Assembly: GCF_014651915.1 (NCBI RefSeq)
Contig: NZ_BMXU01000002.1
Span: 625,507 to 689,506 of the forward strand
Length of the DNA stretch: 64,000 bases
DNA from: Parvularcula lutaonensis
Lineage (GTDB): Bacteria; Pseudomonadota; Alphaproteobacteria; Caulobacterales; Parvularculaceae
Direction: 5' to 3'
Below, one piece after another: positions 7,643 through 16,069 of this stretch (the first letter of the stretch is position 1; each line of letters begins with the position of its first letter). The notes below the pieces were generated by a model. It was not told the origin of the DNA. It made no database searches and saw nothing but the letters and a program-made list of their open reading frames with translations. Made by a program: the position numbers and the translations under genes.

Positions 7643-10580
7643 GGGCAGTGTCCTCCTTCAACGCCTGGATGTGACCGAAACCGAGATGGCCACGAACGCC
7701 GCAGAAGAGATCGTGCGAGGCCTCTGCGCTCGGGAAGCCAGCAAGCTCCGGCGTGTGCGGAACGAACTTCCCGTCGTGATAGCGGGCATATTCGCCTGTC
7801 TCGGGATGACGGGAGACAAGCTGTATCCATCCATTCCCGACCAAGGAACCGACGATGGCGCTGTCCGCCGCGATCTGTGCAAGACGCTCTGGCATCGCTT
7901 CGACGATCGTCAGCAGACGCACGGGCTCGTGAATCTCGACCATCTGCCAGGGCAAGCCGGTTCTCAGGTCCGATGAATGCCCGTCCATCACGCCGATCAG
8001 GCCGGATATATTGTGCGGAAGTTTCGTTCCGCACCCGAACTTCACGGGATCGACGAAGCTGAAATAGTATTCGAGGTTGATCCCTGCACCCACCGGTCCC
8101 GCCGCTTCGAGGATGGAGGCGAGAACGGCGCCTTCGGCGTCCTGTTCTGGATCGTAGGATATCAGGAATGCGCGCCGGTCGAGGAAGAGGCCGCGCGTCA
8201 ATGAACGCCTGCCGATGTAGCAAACGGCATTGGTGGCATGGCCGTATTCCGGGCGAGGCTGGGCAAGGTCCTGGGCGTGGGCTTCGGCGATGCGCAGGGC
8301 TTCACGCCTTCCGATATTGGCGGGCGCGTCTTCGAACCTGCGGCACCTTTCCTGAGCGTCGCCGAGGCAGGCTTGGGCGAGCGCCTCTTTCATTGCCGCC
8401 ACGTCCTGGTGATGATGTTCAGGGACGAGGTCCTCGTCGTAGTAAGCCATGCTGTCATCGCATGTGTTGTGATAGCCGCCGATGAACCATGTGGTGTCGG
8501 GGATTATTATTCCTTTCTCTGACAAAAGAGACCTGACTTCGGGATGGTTGGCCATCTGCGCAAAGGCGCGGGCATTCGGTCCCCCTCGGCCACCGCCAGT
8601 CGCGCCGCAGTCATGCGCCGCTTCGTGAGGGTTATTGAGGCTCGAAGACCCGTGACCGGCAATCAGCACGAGCGGCGCGAAGGGACCCGTCAGGCCCATG
8701 CTCGTCAACTGGCCGAAGACGATGTCGGCAGCCTCTTCGAAACTGTAGCCGCGATAAAGACCGTCCGGTGTCGTCTCATTATCCTTGCGGAAGAGAGCGA
8801 GCCTCGTCTGCGGAGCATGGTGGTGGCCGTGGGTGGCCTTGTGGTGCGTATGGTGGGCGAAGCGCGGGGCGATGCTGCGGGCAACTAGGTGTGCGCCTTC
8901 GACCAGCCCGGCCAGCAGGGCCCATGCACTCCCCAAGAGAAGCGAACGCTCTGACTGTTCTGCGCGAGCAAGGGCAAGGCCCCGCCGCCGGAGAGCGGCC
9001 TTGTACCGTTCGGCTTCCTCGCGGTCGACGGGGATCTCCTCGACATAGTGCTGGGGTGTGCGGACGACAGGGCAAAGCGGGCGCGACGTCACATCGTCAA
9101 GACCCTTGTACCTCATCGCGACGCCGAAGAAGCCTGCGCAGCCGAAGGTCTCTGTGCCCGGAGCATATTCCTCGAGATGCCGCCGCGTCGATTCCTCTCG
9201 TTCGTCCATGCAGAAAACAGCCTGTAGCCGAGGGGCCTCCGGCTTTGCCGTGCCGCAGAGCTCCGTATGCTCGATCATGGCGTCGAGGGTCGCTTGCCGG
9301 TGGCGCCGCTCGTAAGCGAGCTGCAGGATCCAGCGGCGCTCGAATGACGAAAAACGAGCTATCCCATCCGTAAAGCCGCGACGCTTTTCTTCGCTCTCCG
9401 CCAAGGTGGCAACGAGGTCGAAAGCCTGCGCGGCCACGAACACTTCGAACGCGATCGTCGCGTCCGGCTCGGAGCGCTGTTCCGTCTGGCCAGCGTCCAG
9501 CTCTTCCATGAGAGAAGCCGTCTGCAGTCCCAGCTTCCGCGCAGCGCGCCGAATGGCCGCACGGTCGAGCAGGAGAGCGACGGCGAGCCAGTCGGCAAGC
9601 TTTGCAGGCAGGGCAAATGCTGGCGCCTTGTCGGCCTCGCGTTCGAATTTCGAGAACATGCCTGCCCAGCCGGGCAGGATCGCGAGGGTTGCCCGGATGA
9701 CCAATGGCCAGGCACGCCGTGGATAGCCAGACGTCTCTAGGATCGCTTCGACTGCATCCACGCCGCCAGCTTCGGGGAAGGACGCAAAATCGCTTGCAAT
9801 GCCGTCGAGCCAGGGTTCGCGGAGGACCTTCTTGGTGGTCAGGACCGAGCGGACTGCGCTGTAGAAACCTTCCTGGCGGTTTGGCATCCCGATCTCCGCC
9901 ACCCCTTGGTCGAGGTAGGCGGCAGAGAGACGGATCAGGACGGGCTTGATCCATTCATCAGTGTCAAGATCATACCTGCGCAGGATGACATCGCGAAGCC
10001 GCTCGGGGGTGGATTCATTCGTTTTCGGAGGGACCGAAAGGAGGAGCTGGGACCAGAAAGCCTGAAGCTGCGCAGGGGAAGTTGCACGGGGATTCTGTGC
10101 ATAGAGCGGAGAGGTCGAGAGCCGCGCCGCAGAACGTGACAGAGGGTGCGGTCGATGGAGGTATTTCTTGTCGTGCAACCACCAGCCGATCGAAGCCTCC
10201 GAAGGCGTTTCCAGACCGGATTGCAGGCGCCAAAGAAGGTAAGCCCGTCTCGTGGGGCCTCCCTCGAAAAGCGCCGCGTCGGGATCCTCGACACTTTCGT
10301 CGATGGCAGCGAGAAGATCGGATTTCCGTATCCGGCCTTCTTGCCGCGCATCTTCGAATTGCGCCTCCGTCATCAGCGTGGTGGCGTCGAACTCCTTTGC
10401 GGCGAGCCGTAAAGCCTCCTTGAACGGAAGATGTTCGAATGCATGCAAGGTATTGTGGTGAACAAAGGCATGCAGCGGCGCTTGGTCGGGCAGGTGGTGC
10501 GCTGCCTCGGCCAGCATATCGCTGACCGAGGTTGCAAGGGCGTCCGTCGACGCCCTGTCCGAAACCATATCCAGTGCCAT
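7635..10580 (-). CDS. dabA: DabA, DUF2309 inorganic-carbon transporter catalytic subunit
   Basis: The 981-residue protein belongs to the DUF2309 (UPF0753) family. DabA has a carbonic-anhydrase-like zinc site and forms a pump with DabB that accumulates bicarbonate in the cytoplasm. The expected ligand and active residues are visible: C457 and D459 in FCMDEREES, H643 in AGHGSSS, and C658 in AHDCGA. The N-terminal family motif FVHHNTLHAFEHLPF is at residues 39-53. A histidine-rich stretch (about 576-588) is notable. The start at 10580 lies inside an upstream frame that continues the SulP gene for 566 nt. Confidence 0.92.
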   Translation of the reverse strand: MALDMVSDRASTDALATSVSDMLAEAAHHLPDQAPLHAFVHHNTLHAFEHLPFKEALRLAAKEFDATTLMTEAQFEDARQEGRIRKSDLLAAIDESVEDPDAALFEGGPTRRAYLLWRLQSGLETPSEASIGWWLHDKKYLHRPHPLSRSAARLSTSPLYAQNPRATSPAQLQAFWSQLLLSVPPKTNESTPERLRDVILRRYDLDTDEWIKPVLIRLSAAYLDQGVAEIGMPNRQEGFYSAVRSVLTTKKVLREPWLDGIASDFASFPEAGGVDAVEAILETSGYPRRAWPLVIRATLAILPGWAGMFSKFEREADKAPAFALPAKLADWLAVALLLDRAAIRRAARKLGLQTASLMEELDAGQTEQRSEPDATIAFEVFVAAQAFDLVATLAESEEKRRGFTDGIARFSSFERRWILQLAYERRHRQATLDAMIEHTELCGTAKPEAPRLQAVFCMDEREESTRRHLEEYAPGTETFGCAGFFGVAMRYKGLDDVTSRPLCPVVRTPQHYVEEIPVDREEAERYKAALRRRGLALARAEQSERSLLLGSAWALLAGLVEGAHLVARSIAPRFAHHTHHKATHGHHHAPQTRLALFRKDNETTPDGLYRGYSFEEAADIVFGQLTSMGLTGPFAPLVLIAGHGSSSLNNPHEAAHDCGATGGGRGGPNARAFAQMANHPEVRSLLSEKGIIIPDTTWFIGGYHNTCDDSMAYYDEDLVPEHHHQDVAAMKEALAQACLGDAQERCRRFEDAPANIGRREALRIAEAHAQDLAQPRPEYGHATNAVCYIGRRSLTRGLFLDRRAFLISYDPEQDAEGAVLASILEAAGPVGAGINLEYYFSFVDPVKFGCGTKLPHNISGLIGVMDGHSSDLRTGLPWQMVEIHEPVRLLTIVEAMPERLAQIAADSAIVGSLVGNGWIQLVSRHPETGEYARYHDGKFVPHTPELAGFPSAEASHDLFCGVRGHLGFGHIQALKEDTARA

Positions 10581-12192
10581 GGCGATCAGGCCGTCCGCAG
10601 GTGTGTGGCTGCGGGTGCGTGCTGCGGGGCGTAAGCTTTTCGAGCCCTGTCACCTTGTAATCGACACCCGTGAGGTCGGCGAGAGCCACGTCCACACCGC
10701 TGAGGAACGTATGGTCGACAATCTTCGAGCCGCTCACATTCACCGTCAGGGAACGGACAGAATCGGGAAGCTCCGAAGCGGCTTTCTTGATCCTCAACAG
10801 GCTCGGGAAGGCTGCGTCTCCATCCACGCGCATGACGGCATGATCGCCCTCGATCCTTGTGACGACCTTGGGAGCGAACAGCGATTTGGGTGTAGCGCCG
10901 CGAAGGAAGTGCAGCACGATCTTGAGCAGGAGACCTGCTGCAACACCGATCAACAGGTCGGTCAGAAGGGTGACCACGAGCGTCGTGAGAAACAGTGCCA
11001 GCTGGTCACGACCGACTTCGTTCGCGTGCTGCACTTCCTTGGGCGAGGCGAGGCGCAAGCCGACCACCACCAGCATGGCTGCAAGCGCGGAGAGCGGGAC
11101 GAGCTTGACCAACCCCGGCAGGGCAACGAGGAAAATGAGCAGCATCAGGCCGTGGAAGAAGTTGGCCTTGGAGCTTTGCGCACCCGCGTCGATGCTGGCT
11201 TTGGACCGGACAATCTCGGAGATCATCGGAAGCCCGCCCACGAAGCTCGAAAGCATGTTGCCGACCGACACGGCCATGAGATCGCGATTGAGATCGGCAG
11301 GTTTTTCCTTCTTCTCGACGATTGAGTCCACCGCGATCACGCTGAGGGTCGACTCGATCATCCCGACCAGTGCGAACATGATGATGTATTTGATCGAGGC
11401 CGGGGTGAAGACGACCGAGAAGTCGGGGAAGGCAAAGCCATCGACGATCGAGTCGGGCAGCGGAACGAGATACTGGGGCCCGGTCTCAACGGCCTGTCCA
11501 AGCAGGTTGATGGAACCGGCTTCGGTAAACCCGAGCGCGACCGACGCGGCGATCGCACCGACCAGGACGACGAGTTGCGCCGGCACTGCGGCCAACGGGC
11601 CCTTTGCAATCATGGGCCATAGGAGAAGGACGGCGAGCGATCCGAAACCGATCAGGGCCACCGCGAGGTTCGCGTGGGCAAGGGAGTTGGGAAGCTCCGC
11701 GAGGAGACCGAAGGTTTCATGGGCATGGGGGCTAGCGCCCAGAAGGACGTGGAGCTGCTTGGCGACGATGATGATGCCGATTGCTGCCAACATACCGTGC
11801 ACGACGGATTTTGACATCGAAATGCCGAGCCCGGCAGTCTTGAAATAGGCCAGGATGAACTGGAGGCCCGCGGCGACGACGCCGACAGCCAGCGCACGCT
11901 GGTAGCCGAGCACCATGTCCCCGCCGCCCAGTTCGGTGACCGCACCGAGAGCGATCACGATCAGGCCCGCTGCGGGTCCTTTGATGGTATAGCGCGAGCC
12001 ACCGAGGAACGAGACGATGCAGCCGCCAATGATAGCGGTGTAAAGCCCCGCGATGGGCGGAAACCCGGAAGCCGCTGCGATTCCCAGGCACAGGGGAAGG
12101 GCAATCAGCGAGACAAGAAAACCGGCTTTGGCATCGGCGACCCAGCTTGATGCTTGCGCTGAGCTGCCATTGGCAAGGGAGGTTCGGGACAT
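10015..12192 (-). CDS. SulP-family anion (probably bicarbonate) transporter with STAS domain, 3' end read-through
   Basis: Residues about 18-430 hold the SulP transmembrane core (GFLVSLIALPLCLGIAAASG, GGSRYTIKGPAAGLIVIALG, LVGMIESTLSVIAVDS). A short STAS domain follows and ends near GLEKLTPRSTHPQPHT around 10595-10610. Beyond that the frame stays open another 580 nt inside dabA, but the translation (rich in R, C and P) looks like an out-of-frame reading. The natural stop therefore seems lost by a single-base change or error. Next to dabA/dabB, bicarbonate is the likely substrate. The ATG at 12192 is preferred; a GTG at 12222 is possible. Confidence 0.85.
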   Translation of the reverse strand: MSRTSLANGSSAQASSWVADAKAGFLVSLIALPLCLGIAAASGFPPIAGLYTAIIGGCIVSFLGGSRYTIKGPAAGLIVIALGAVTELGGGDMVLGYQRALAVGVVAAGLQFILAYFKTAGLGISMSKSVVHGMLAAIGIIIVAKQLHVLLGASPHAHETFGLLAELPNSLAHANLAVALIGFGSLAVLLLWPMIAKGPLAAVPAQLVVLVGAIAASVALGFTEAGSINLLGQAVETGPQYLVPLPDSIVDGFAFPDFSVVFTPASIKYIIMFALVGMIESTLSVIAVDSIVEKKEKPADLNRDLMAVSVGNMLSSFVGGLPMISEIVRSKASIDAGAQSSKANFFHGLMLLIFLVALPGLVKLVPLSALAAMLVVVGLRLASPKEVQHANEVGRDQLALFLTTLVVTLLTDLLIGVAAGLLLKIVLHFLRGATPKSLFAPKVVTRIEGDHAVMRVDGDAAFPSLLRIKKAASELPDSVRSLTVNVSGSKIVDHTFLSGVDVALADLTGVDYKVTGLEKLTPRSTHPQPHTCGRPDRHGTGYGFGQGVDGRPCNLGQRYAGRGSAPPARPSAAACLCSPQYLACIRTSSVQGGFTARRKGVRRHHADDGGAIRRCAARRPDTEIRSSRCHRRKCRGSRRGAFRGRPHETGLPSLAPAIRSGNAFGGFDRLVVARQEIPPSTAPSVTFCGAALDLSALCTESPCNFPCAASGFLVPAPPFGPSENE

Positions 12193-12284
12193 GGCAAAGG
12201 AATTCCAGAGGATATCGGTCACAAGGCGGATGATGCAGAGAGCGAGCTCCGCATACCCATCGAATTTCAGAGGCAGGTGAGGTT

Positions 12285-12620
12285 TCAGCCCCGGTGGGGC
12301 GGCGCCCGAGATCCGCTATCGGCACGCAGGCGCTTGAGGACAACATCCTGCGCTTCCGGTGACGATTGGCATCGGGACCAACCTCGGTGCATGGCGAGCG
12401 CGGTTTGCTCTGGAGGGCCCAGATGGTCCGGAAGGTCTTCCGAAAACTCGGCGCTTTCAGCCAGCCAGACGAGGCTGGTGCCTTGGTCATCCTTGTCCTG
12501 AGTGACCAAATCCGTCCCGCAGAACAGTCGACCTTCGCTATCTCCAGCAGAGGCCTTGGCCGGCGGTAGCGCCAGCGCAAGGACTGCAATCAAGAGGAGG
12601 ATGGGTCGAACAGGTGGCAT
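12285..12620 (-). CDS. Small secreted hypothetical protein
   Basis: The 111-residue protein begins with a clear Sec signal peptide (PILLLIAVLALALPPAKASA, cleavage probably after ASA near residue 25). The mature part has two cysteines, at about residues 34 and 84, which could form a disulfide in the periplasm. I recognise no family. It lies just upstream of the SulP gene on the same strand, with a gap of about 60-90 nt, so it may belong to the carbon-uptake locus. Translation of the last third, rich in arginine, is less convincing. Confidence 0.55.
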   Translation of the reverse strand: MPPVRPILLLIAVLALALPPAKASAGDSEGRLFCGTDLVTQDKDDQGTSLVWLAESAEFSEDLPDHLGPPEQTALAMHRGWSRCQSSPEAQDVVLKRLRADSGSRAPPHRG

Positions 12621-12697
12621 ACAGAACGGGTTCAGGCTGTCAGCAAGAAGAGAAGACCGGAACGAGGAAAGAAGTCGTGATCTTCACAGGGACGAAT

Positions 12698-13126
12698 TTA
12701 AGTTTCTGCCGGGAGTTCTCCCGGAATGGGAGGGATCGTCGGCGGTGCACAGGCCCCATCAACGACGCGTGATGCGTGTTGGTCGAACCAAAGCAGCCCC
12801 AGAAACAACCCTTTGGCACGGGGGAGGATGAACCCTGCCAGAACCAGCGCCAGCATGGGCCAGCCAATGCTCGACACGGCGGGAGGCAGTATATCGGCTG
12901 CTTCGATCGGAATCACGAAGGGGACGAGCAAATGCCCGACGATCAGGATCGTGAGCCACGGCGCTGCATCGTCCGATCGAAGGTGGCCAAGCGGTTCACC
13001 GCAGCTTGTGCATTTTTCGGCGGGCTGCAGGTATCGCCGCAGCAGGCGTCCCTGGCCGCAGGCCGGGCACTTGCCTAGCGCGCCCTTCCCGGCCGCTTGA
13101 AGCCGTGTCGACCGTTCCAACGCCAT
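12698..13126 (-). CDS. DUF983 family membrane protein
   Basis: The 142-residue protein has an N-terminal zinc-ribbon-like pair of cysteine motifs, KCPACGQGRLLRRYL and KCTSCGEPLGHLRSDD, followed by two membrane helices (about 57-80 and 85-103). This is the DUF983 layout. Its function is not established. The start at 13126 is chosen over longer open frames because MALERSTR follows a purine-rich AAGGAAGG and the upstream extension is antisense to the LysR gene. It is divergent from that LysR gene across about 150 nt. Confidence 0.8.
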   Translation of the reverse strand: MALERSTRLQAAGKGALGKCPACGQGRLLRRYLQPAEKCTSCGEPLGHLRSDDAAPWLTILIVGHLLVPFVIPIEAADILPPAVSSIGWPMLALVLAGFILPRAKGLFLGLLWFDQHASRVVDGACAPPTIPPIPGELPAET

Positions 13127-13277
13127 GCGGATACCTTCCTTCGACAAATCACCAGAGGCCGTCGCCGGGCACGGCTCCCCGATGTTAGATGATCGGCCAT
13201 GCTGCACGGCACAAACGAAAACTTCTTGACGCTGATATCGACCGCATCGATAGAAAGCGCGAGCAGGGGACCTTCCA

Positions 13278-14156
13278 TTGGATATCGAGCTCGCCCGGAC
13301 ATTCCTTGTCGTCGCCGAAACACGCAATTTTGTCCGAGCAGGCGAGCAGTTGTTCGTCACGCAATCGACCGTAAGTGCCCGGATCAAGTCGCTTGAAGAG
13401 CAGCTTGGCCGGACCCTCTTCGTCCGGAACAAGGCCGGTGTGACGCTGACCTCGGCAGGGGAGCTTTTCAAGAAGCACGCTGCCACCCTGGTCCATGTTT
13501 GGGAACATGCGAAAAGCGAAGTTTCCATCCCGGAGGGCCATTCTGATGTCATTGCGATCGGCGCACGCTTCGGGATATGGGATCCGATCCTGCTGGAATG
13601 GCTGGGCCGGATGCGGCGCGAGTACCCTGCTATTGCGGTGCAGTCGGAGATCGGGATGTCGGATACCCTCACCCGGCGGATGGCCGAGGGCACCCTCGAT
13701 ATCAGCGTGATGTATTCCCCGACCAGCTTGCCAGCGTTGAAAGCCGAGCCCCTGTTCCAGGAGGAGCTGGTCTTGGTGTCGACACAGCGCCAGACGAGCC
13801 CGGCTCTTCCCGATGACTATGTTCATGTCGACTGGGGAGGGGACTTCCGGCGGAAGTTCGGCCTGGCATTTCCCGAGCGGCAAAGCCACGGCCTACGGAT
13901 CAACCTCGGCGTTCTTGGTCTGTCGTTCATCAAGCGGCATGGCGGGTCAGCATATTTTCCCAAACGACTGGTCGAACGGGACCTCGCCGCCGACGCGTTG
14001 TTTGAGGTCCCGAAAGCGCCAAGGATCAGCTTCCCCGCATTCGTTGTCTGGCCAGCGGAACAGGTAACAGAGGCGGTTTCAGAGGCAGTGCGTGTACTGA
14101 AGGAGGTGGCGGAGAACGGTTTGCCTGGTTCTTGGCCGAACGGCGAGCGCCCCTGA
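13278..14156 (+). CDS. LysR-family transcriptional regulator (TTG start)
   Basis: The 292-residue protein has the LysR winged HTH at residues 1-60 (FLVVAETRNFVRAGEQLFVT, QSTVSARIKSLEEQLG) and a substrate-binding domain after about residue 90. The reading frame begins with TTG at 13278; the next residues DIELARTFL match the family start exactly, so a UUG start is well supported. It is divergent from the DUF983 gene and flanks the dab/sulP locus, which makes it a candidate regulator of inorganic-carbon uptake. The co-inducer is unknown. The assignment to that role rests on position only. Confidence 0.9.
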   Translation: MDIELARTFLVVAETRNFVRAGEQLFVTQSTVSARIKSLEEQLGRTLFVRNKAGVTLTSAGELFKKHAATLVHVWEHAKSEVSIPEGHSDVIAIGARFGIWDPILLEWLGRMRREYPAIAVQSEIGMSDTLTRRMAEGTLDISVMYSPTSLPALKAEPLFQEELVLVSTQRQTSPALPDDYVHVDWGGDFRRKFGLAFPERQSHGLRINLGVLGLSFIKRHGGSAYFPKRLVERDLAADALFEVPKAPRISFPAFVVWPAEQVTEAVSEAVRVLKEVAENGLPGSWPNGERP

Positions 14157-14547
14157 TCTATCGCCAACATCGATAGCAACGATCAAATCATTTCGTTTTT
14201 CTCCGACCCCCGTGACTTCTATTGTTCCGAAGCAAGTTGCTGAACACGGGGCTGGCAGTCCTCTTCCGACATTCGCTGCCTCCTCGGTCCGGCAAACCAG
14301 AGCATGTGGTGGTCAGCAAGGAAGGTTCGGACCCCTTACGTAGCAAACCCCGGTCCTCGACGGGGAAACCTCCGGACGCTTTCCCTGACCACCACATCCG
14401 CCCGTCCCGCCTATGCCGGAAGCGACGCTCTGTCCGGTGGGCATGATTGTGCGGTTGCCAAAAGGATGCGACGCGTCAAGGCCCGTGCCGAAAACCTCAT
14501 TGGGCGGAATGGCTGCGTTGCCGCTCGTCTCCTGCGCCGTGGAGGCT
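14157..14547 (+). other. Convergent intergenic region, no supported protein gene
   Basis: This 391-nt stretch separates the 3' ends of the LysR gene (plus) and the kinase/AAA gene (minus). No frame in it carries a recognisable domain. Its main content is a 94-nt foldable element bounded by 13-bp perfect inverted repeats, listed separately. Both converging transcripts must end in or near it. Confidence 0.6.
14304..14397. other. 94-nt foldable element with 13-bp perfect terminal inverted repeats
   Basis: ATGTGGTGGTCAG (14304-14316) and CTGACCACCACAT (14385-14397) are exact inverted repeats. Inside, GGAA (14320-14323) pairs with TTCC (14381-14384), GGTT (14324-14327) with AACC (14367-14370), and CCCCG (14348-14352) with CGGGG (14361-14365). 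The nested pairing gives one long imperfect stem with side bulges. It does not show the conserved core of SRP RNA, 6S RNA, or the cobalamin, TPP or FMN riboswitches. It may be a bidirectional terminator, a small RNA gene, or a copy of a dispersed palindromic repeat. Confidence 0.5.
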
Positions 14548-16068
14548 TCAGATCTCATGGGTAGGGTCGTAGACCTCTTGGGTGCGTTCTATGGGATTGC
14601 CGAGAACGCATTCCGCGACCCTAGCCGTGACGGTTTCGGGGTCTGCGTCGGCATCGATCAGGATGAACTCGTCCGAGGGCGGCGTTTTTCTCTGGCGTTT
14701 CATGACGGCGGCGTCGGCGTCCGAAGCGTCGCCGTGACGCCTCCCCAGCCTGCGTGCGAGAACGGCTTCGGGTGCGTCGAGCCAGACCTTGATGGAGAAC
14801 GGTTCGACAAGATCCGCAGGCGGCAGGTCCTCGCCAGCCAAGGCCACGTCGAGGATCACCGGCCACTTGCCGACCAGTATTTCCGCTTCGAATCGGCAGG
14901 TCTCGTAGACCGCTTTCTTCGAAGACTCCGTATACGCATCGCTGGTGATCGTCTCCTCAGGCATCAGGCCGGCGAGACGTTTGCGCACGACGTCACTGCG
15001 AATATGCAGGGCACCGGGCGGCGGCCCCATCATCGAGGCGAGCCGTTCGGCCACCGTCGTTTTGCCCGTGCCCGACCGTCCGGCGATCAGCACGGACTTG
15101 GGCAGGAGCGGCTGCTGGAGGAAGGCGAGGGCTGTGCGCAGGTAAGCCGCCGCCCGTCTGGGGTGTTGCGAGGCTGCCTCGGCCATCGCCCTGATCGCGG
15201 CTCGGAGCGAGCAATAAGCAGGAAGGAGGAGCCAACCTCCGTAGTCTGAGGACAAAGCGACGTAACGGTTGGCGACTGCGTTCGCCTCATGCCAATGGCC
15301 CGCATGCCACAGGTCGGACACGAGAAAGGCGAGGTCGTAGAGGGGGTCGATCTGGACGAGACTGTCGTCGAACTCCAGCGCGTCATAGGCGAGAAGCTCA
15401 CCCTTCCAGAGGCAGAGATTCTTGAGGTGCAGGTCGCCATGACAATGCGCGAGAAGCCCGTTCCGTCCGCGTATATCGAGAGCATCCGTCTCGCGGTGGA
15501 TCAAGGCTTCGATCTCCCAGGCCCAAGTTTTCACGCTGTTGGCTTCGCGGCCCGAAAGGCGCCTTGAGAGATCGGACGCGATATTGCGGGCAAGCGTCCT
15601 GAACGTGTCAGGCCAGGTATCGAGCCGCAGCCTGGGCGTCTCGTCATGGCTGGCAAAAAGCCTGTCGGTGAACCGGATCAGCTTCGAGGGAGGCAGCCTG
15701 CCCTCGGTGAGGGCCCTGTCGGCGCGGTCCTCCTCGTCAAAGCTCCGCATATGGACGACCCAGTCCACGGGATCGCTGTCGTCGCCGATCAGCGCCTTGT
15801 CGCCGGAGATCGTCACCGGTTCGACGCCGAGATAAAGCTCAGGCGAATACCGCCGGTTGACGGATAGCTCCCTCTCGCAACCCTCCTTGCGCTTCTCTGC
15901 CGTGCTGTAGTCAACGAAAGACAGCCTGACCGGCTTCTTCAGCTTGTAGGTGTCCAGGCTATCCACGAAAACGTGCGAGAGATGGGTCTCGTGGTGCGTG
16001 GCTCCGGGAAGCGCCTCCCGGAGCAGCTGGGCGGTGTTTCCGGCATCCTCGCTGCGGACGGATGCCAC
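14548..16068 (-). CDS. Phosphotransferase-like/AAA P-loop kinase fusion protein
   Basis: The 506-residue protein joins two kinase folds. Residues about 30-320 resemble aminoglycoside phosphotransferases, with the catalytic loop LAHCHGDLHLKNLCLW and the metal-binding LAYDALEFDD. Residues about 330-500 are a P-loop kinase, with Walker A IAGRSGTGKTTVAERL. Proteins of this layout are widespread in proteobacteria but their substrate is not established. Its start lies one base after the stop of the upstream universal stress protein gene, so the two form an operon. Confidence 0.8.
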   Translation of the reverse strand: MASVRSEDAGNTAQLLREALPGATHHETHLSHVFVDSLDTYKLKKPVRLSFVDYSTAEKRKEGCERELSVNRRYSPELYLGVEPVTISGDKALIGDDSDPVDWVVHMRSFDEEDRADRALTEGRLPPSKLIRFTDRLFASHDETPRLRLDTWPDTFRTLARNIASDLSRRLSGREANSVKTWAWEIEALIHRETDALDIRGRNGLLAHCHGDLHLKNLCLWKGELLAYDALEFDDSLVQIDPLYDLAFLVSDLWHAGHWHEANAVANRYVALSSDYGGWLLLPAYCSLRAAIRAMAEAASQHPRRAAAYLRTALAFLQQPLLPKSVLIAGRSGTGKTTVAERLASMMGPPPGALHIRSDVVRKRLAGLMPEETITSDAYTESSKKAVYETCRFEAEILVGKWPVILDVALAGEDLPPADLVEPFSIKVWLDAPEAVLARRLGRRHGDASDADAAVMKRQRKTPPSDEFILIDADADPETVTARVAECVLGNPIERTQEVYDPTHEI

Positions 16069-16069
16069 C

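Noticed and set aside
14304-14397. SRP RNA or known riboswitch at the foldable element
   Set aside because: The GGAAGG near the 5' arm recalls the SRP core, but the full SRP motif and its partner strand are absent, and no riboswitch core was recognised.
14413-15249. 278-codon plus-strand frame opposite the kinase/AAA gene
   Set aside because: It lies over the P-loop domain coding region of the minus-strand gene, which has clear Walker and catalytic motifs.
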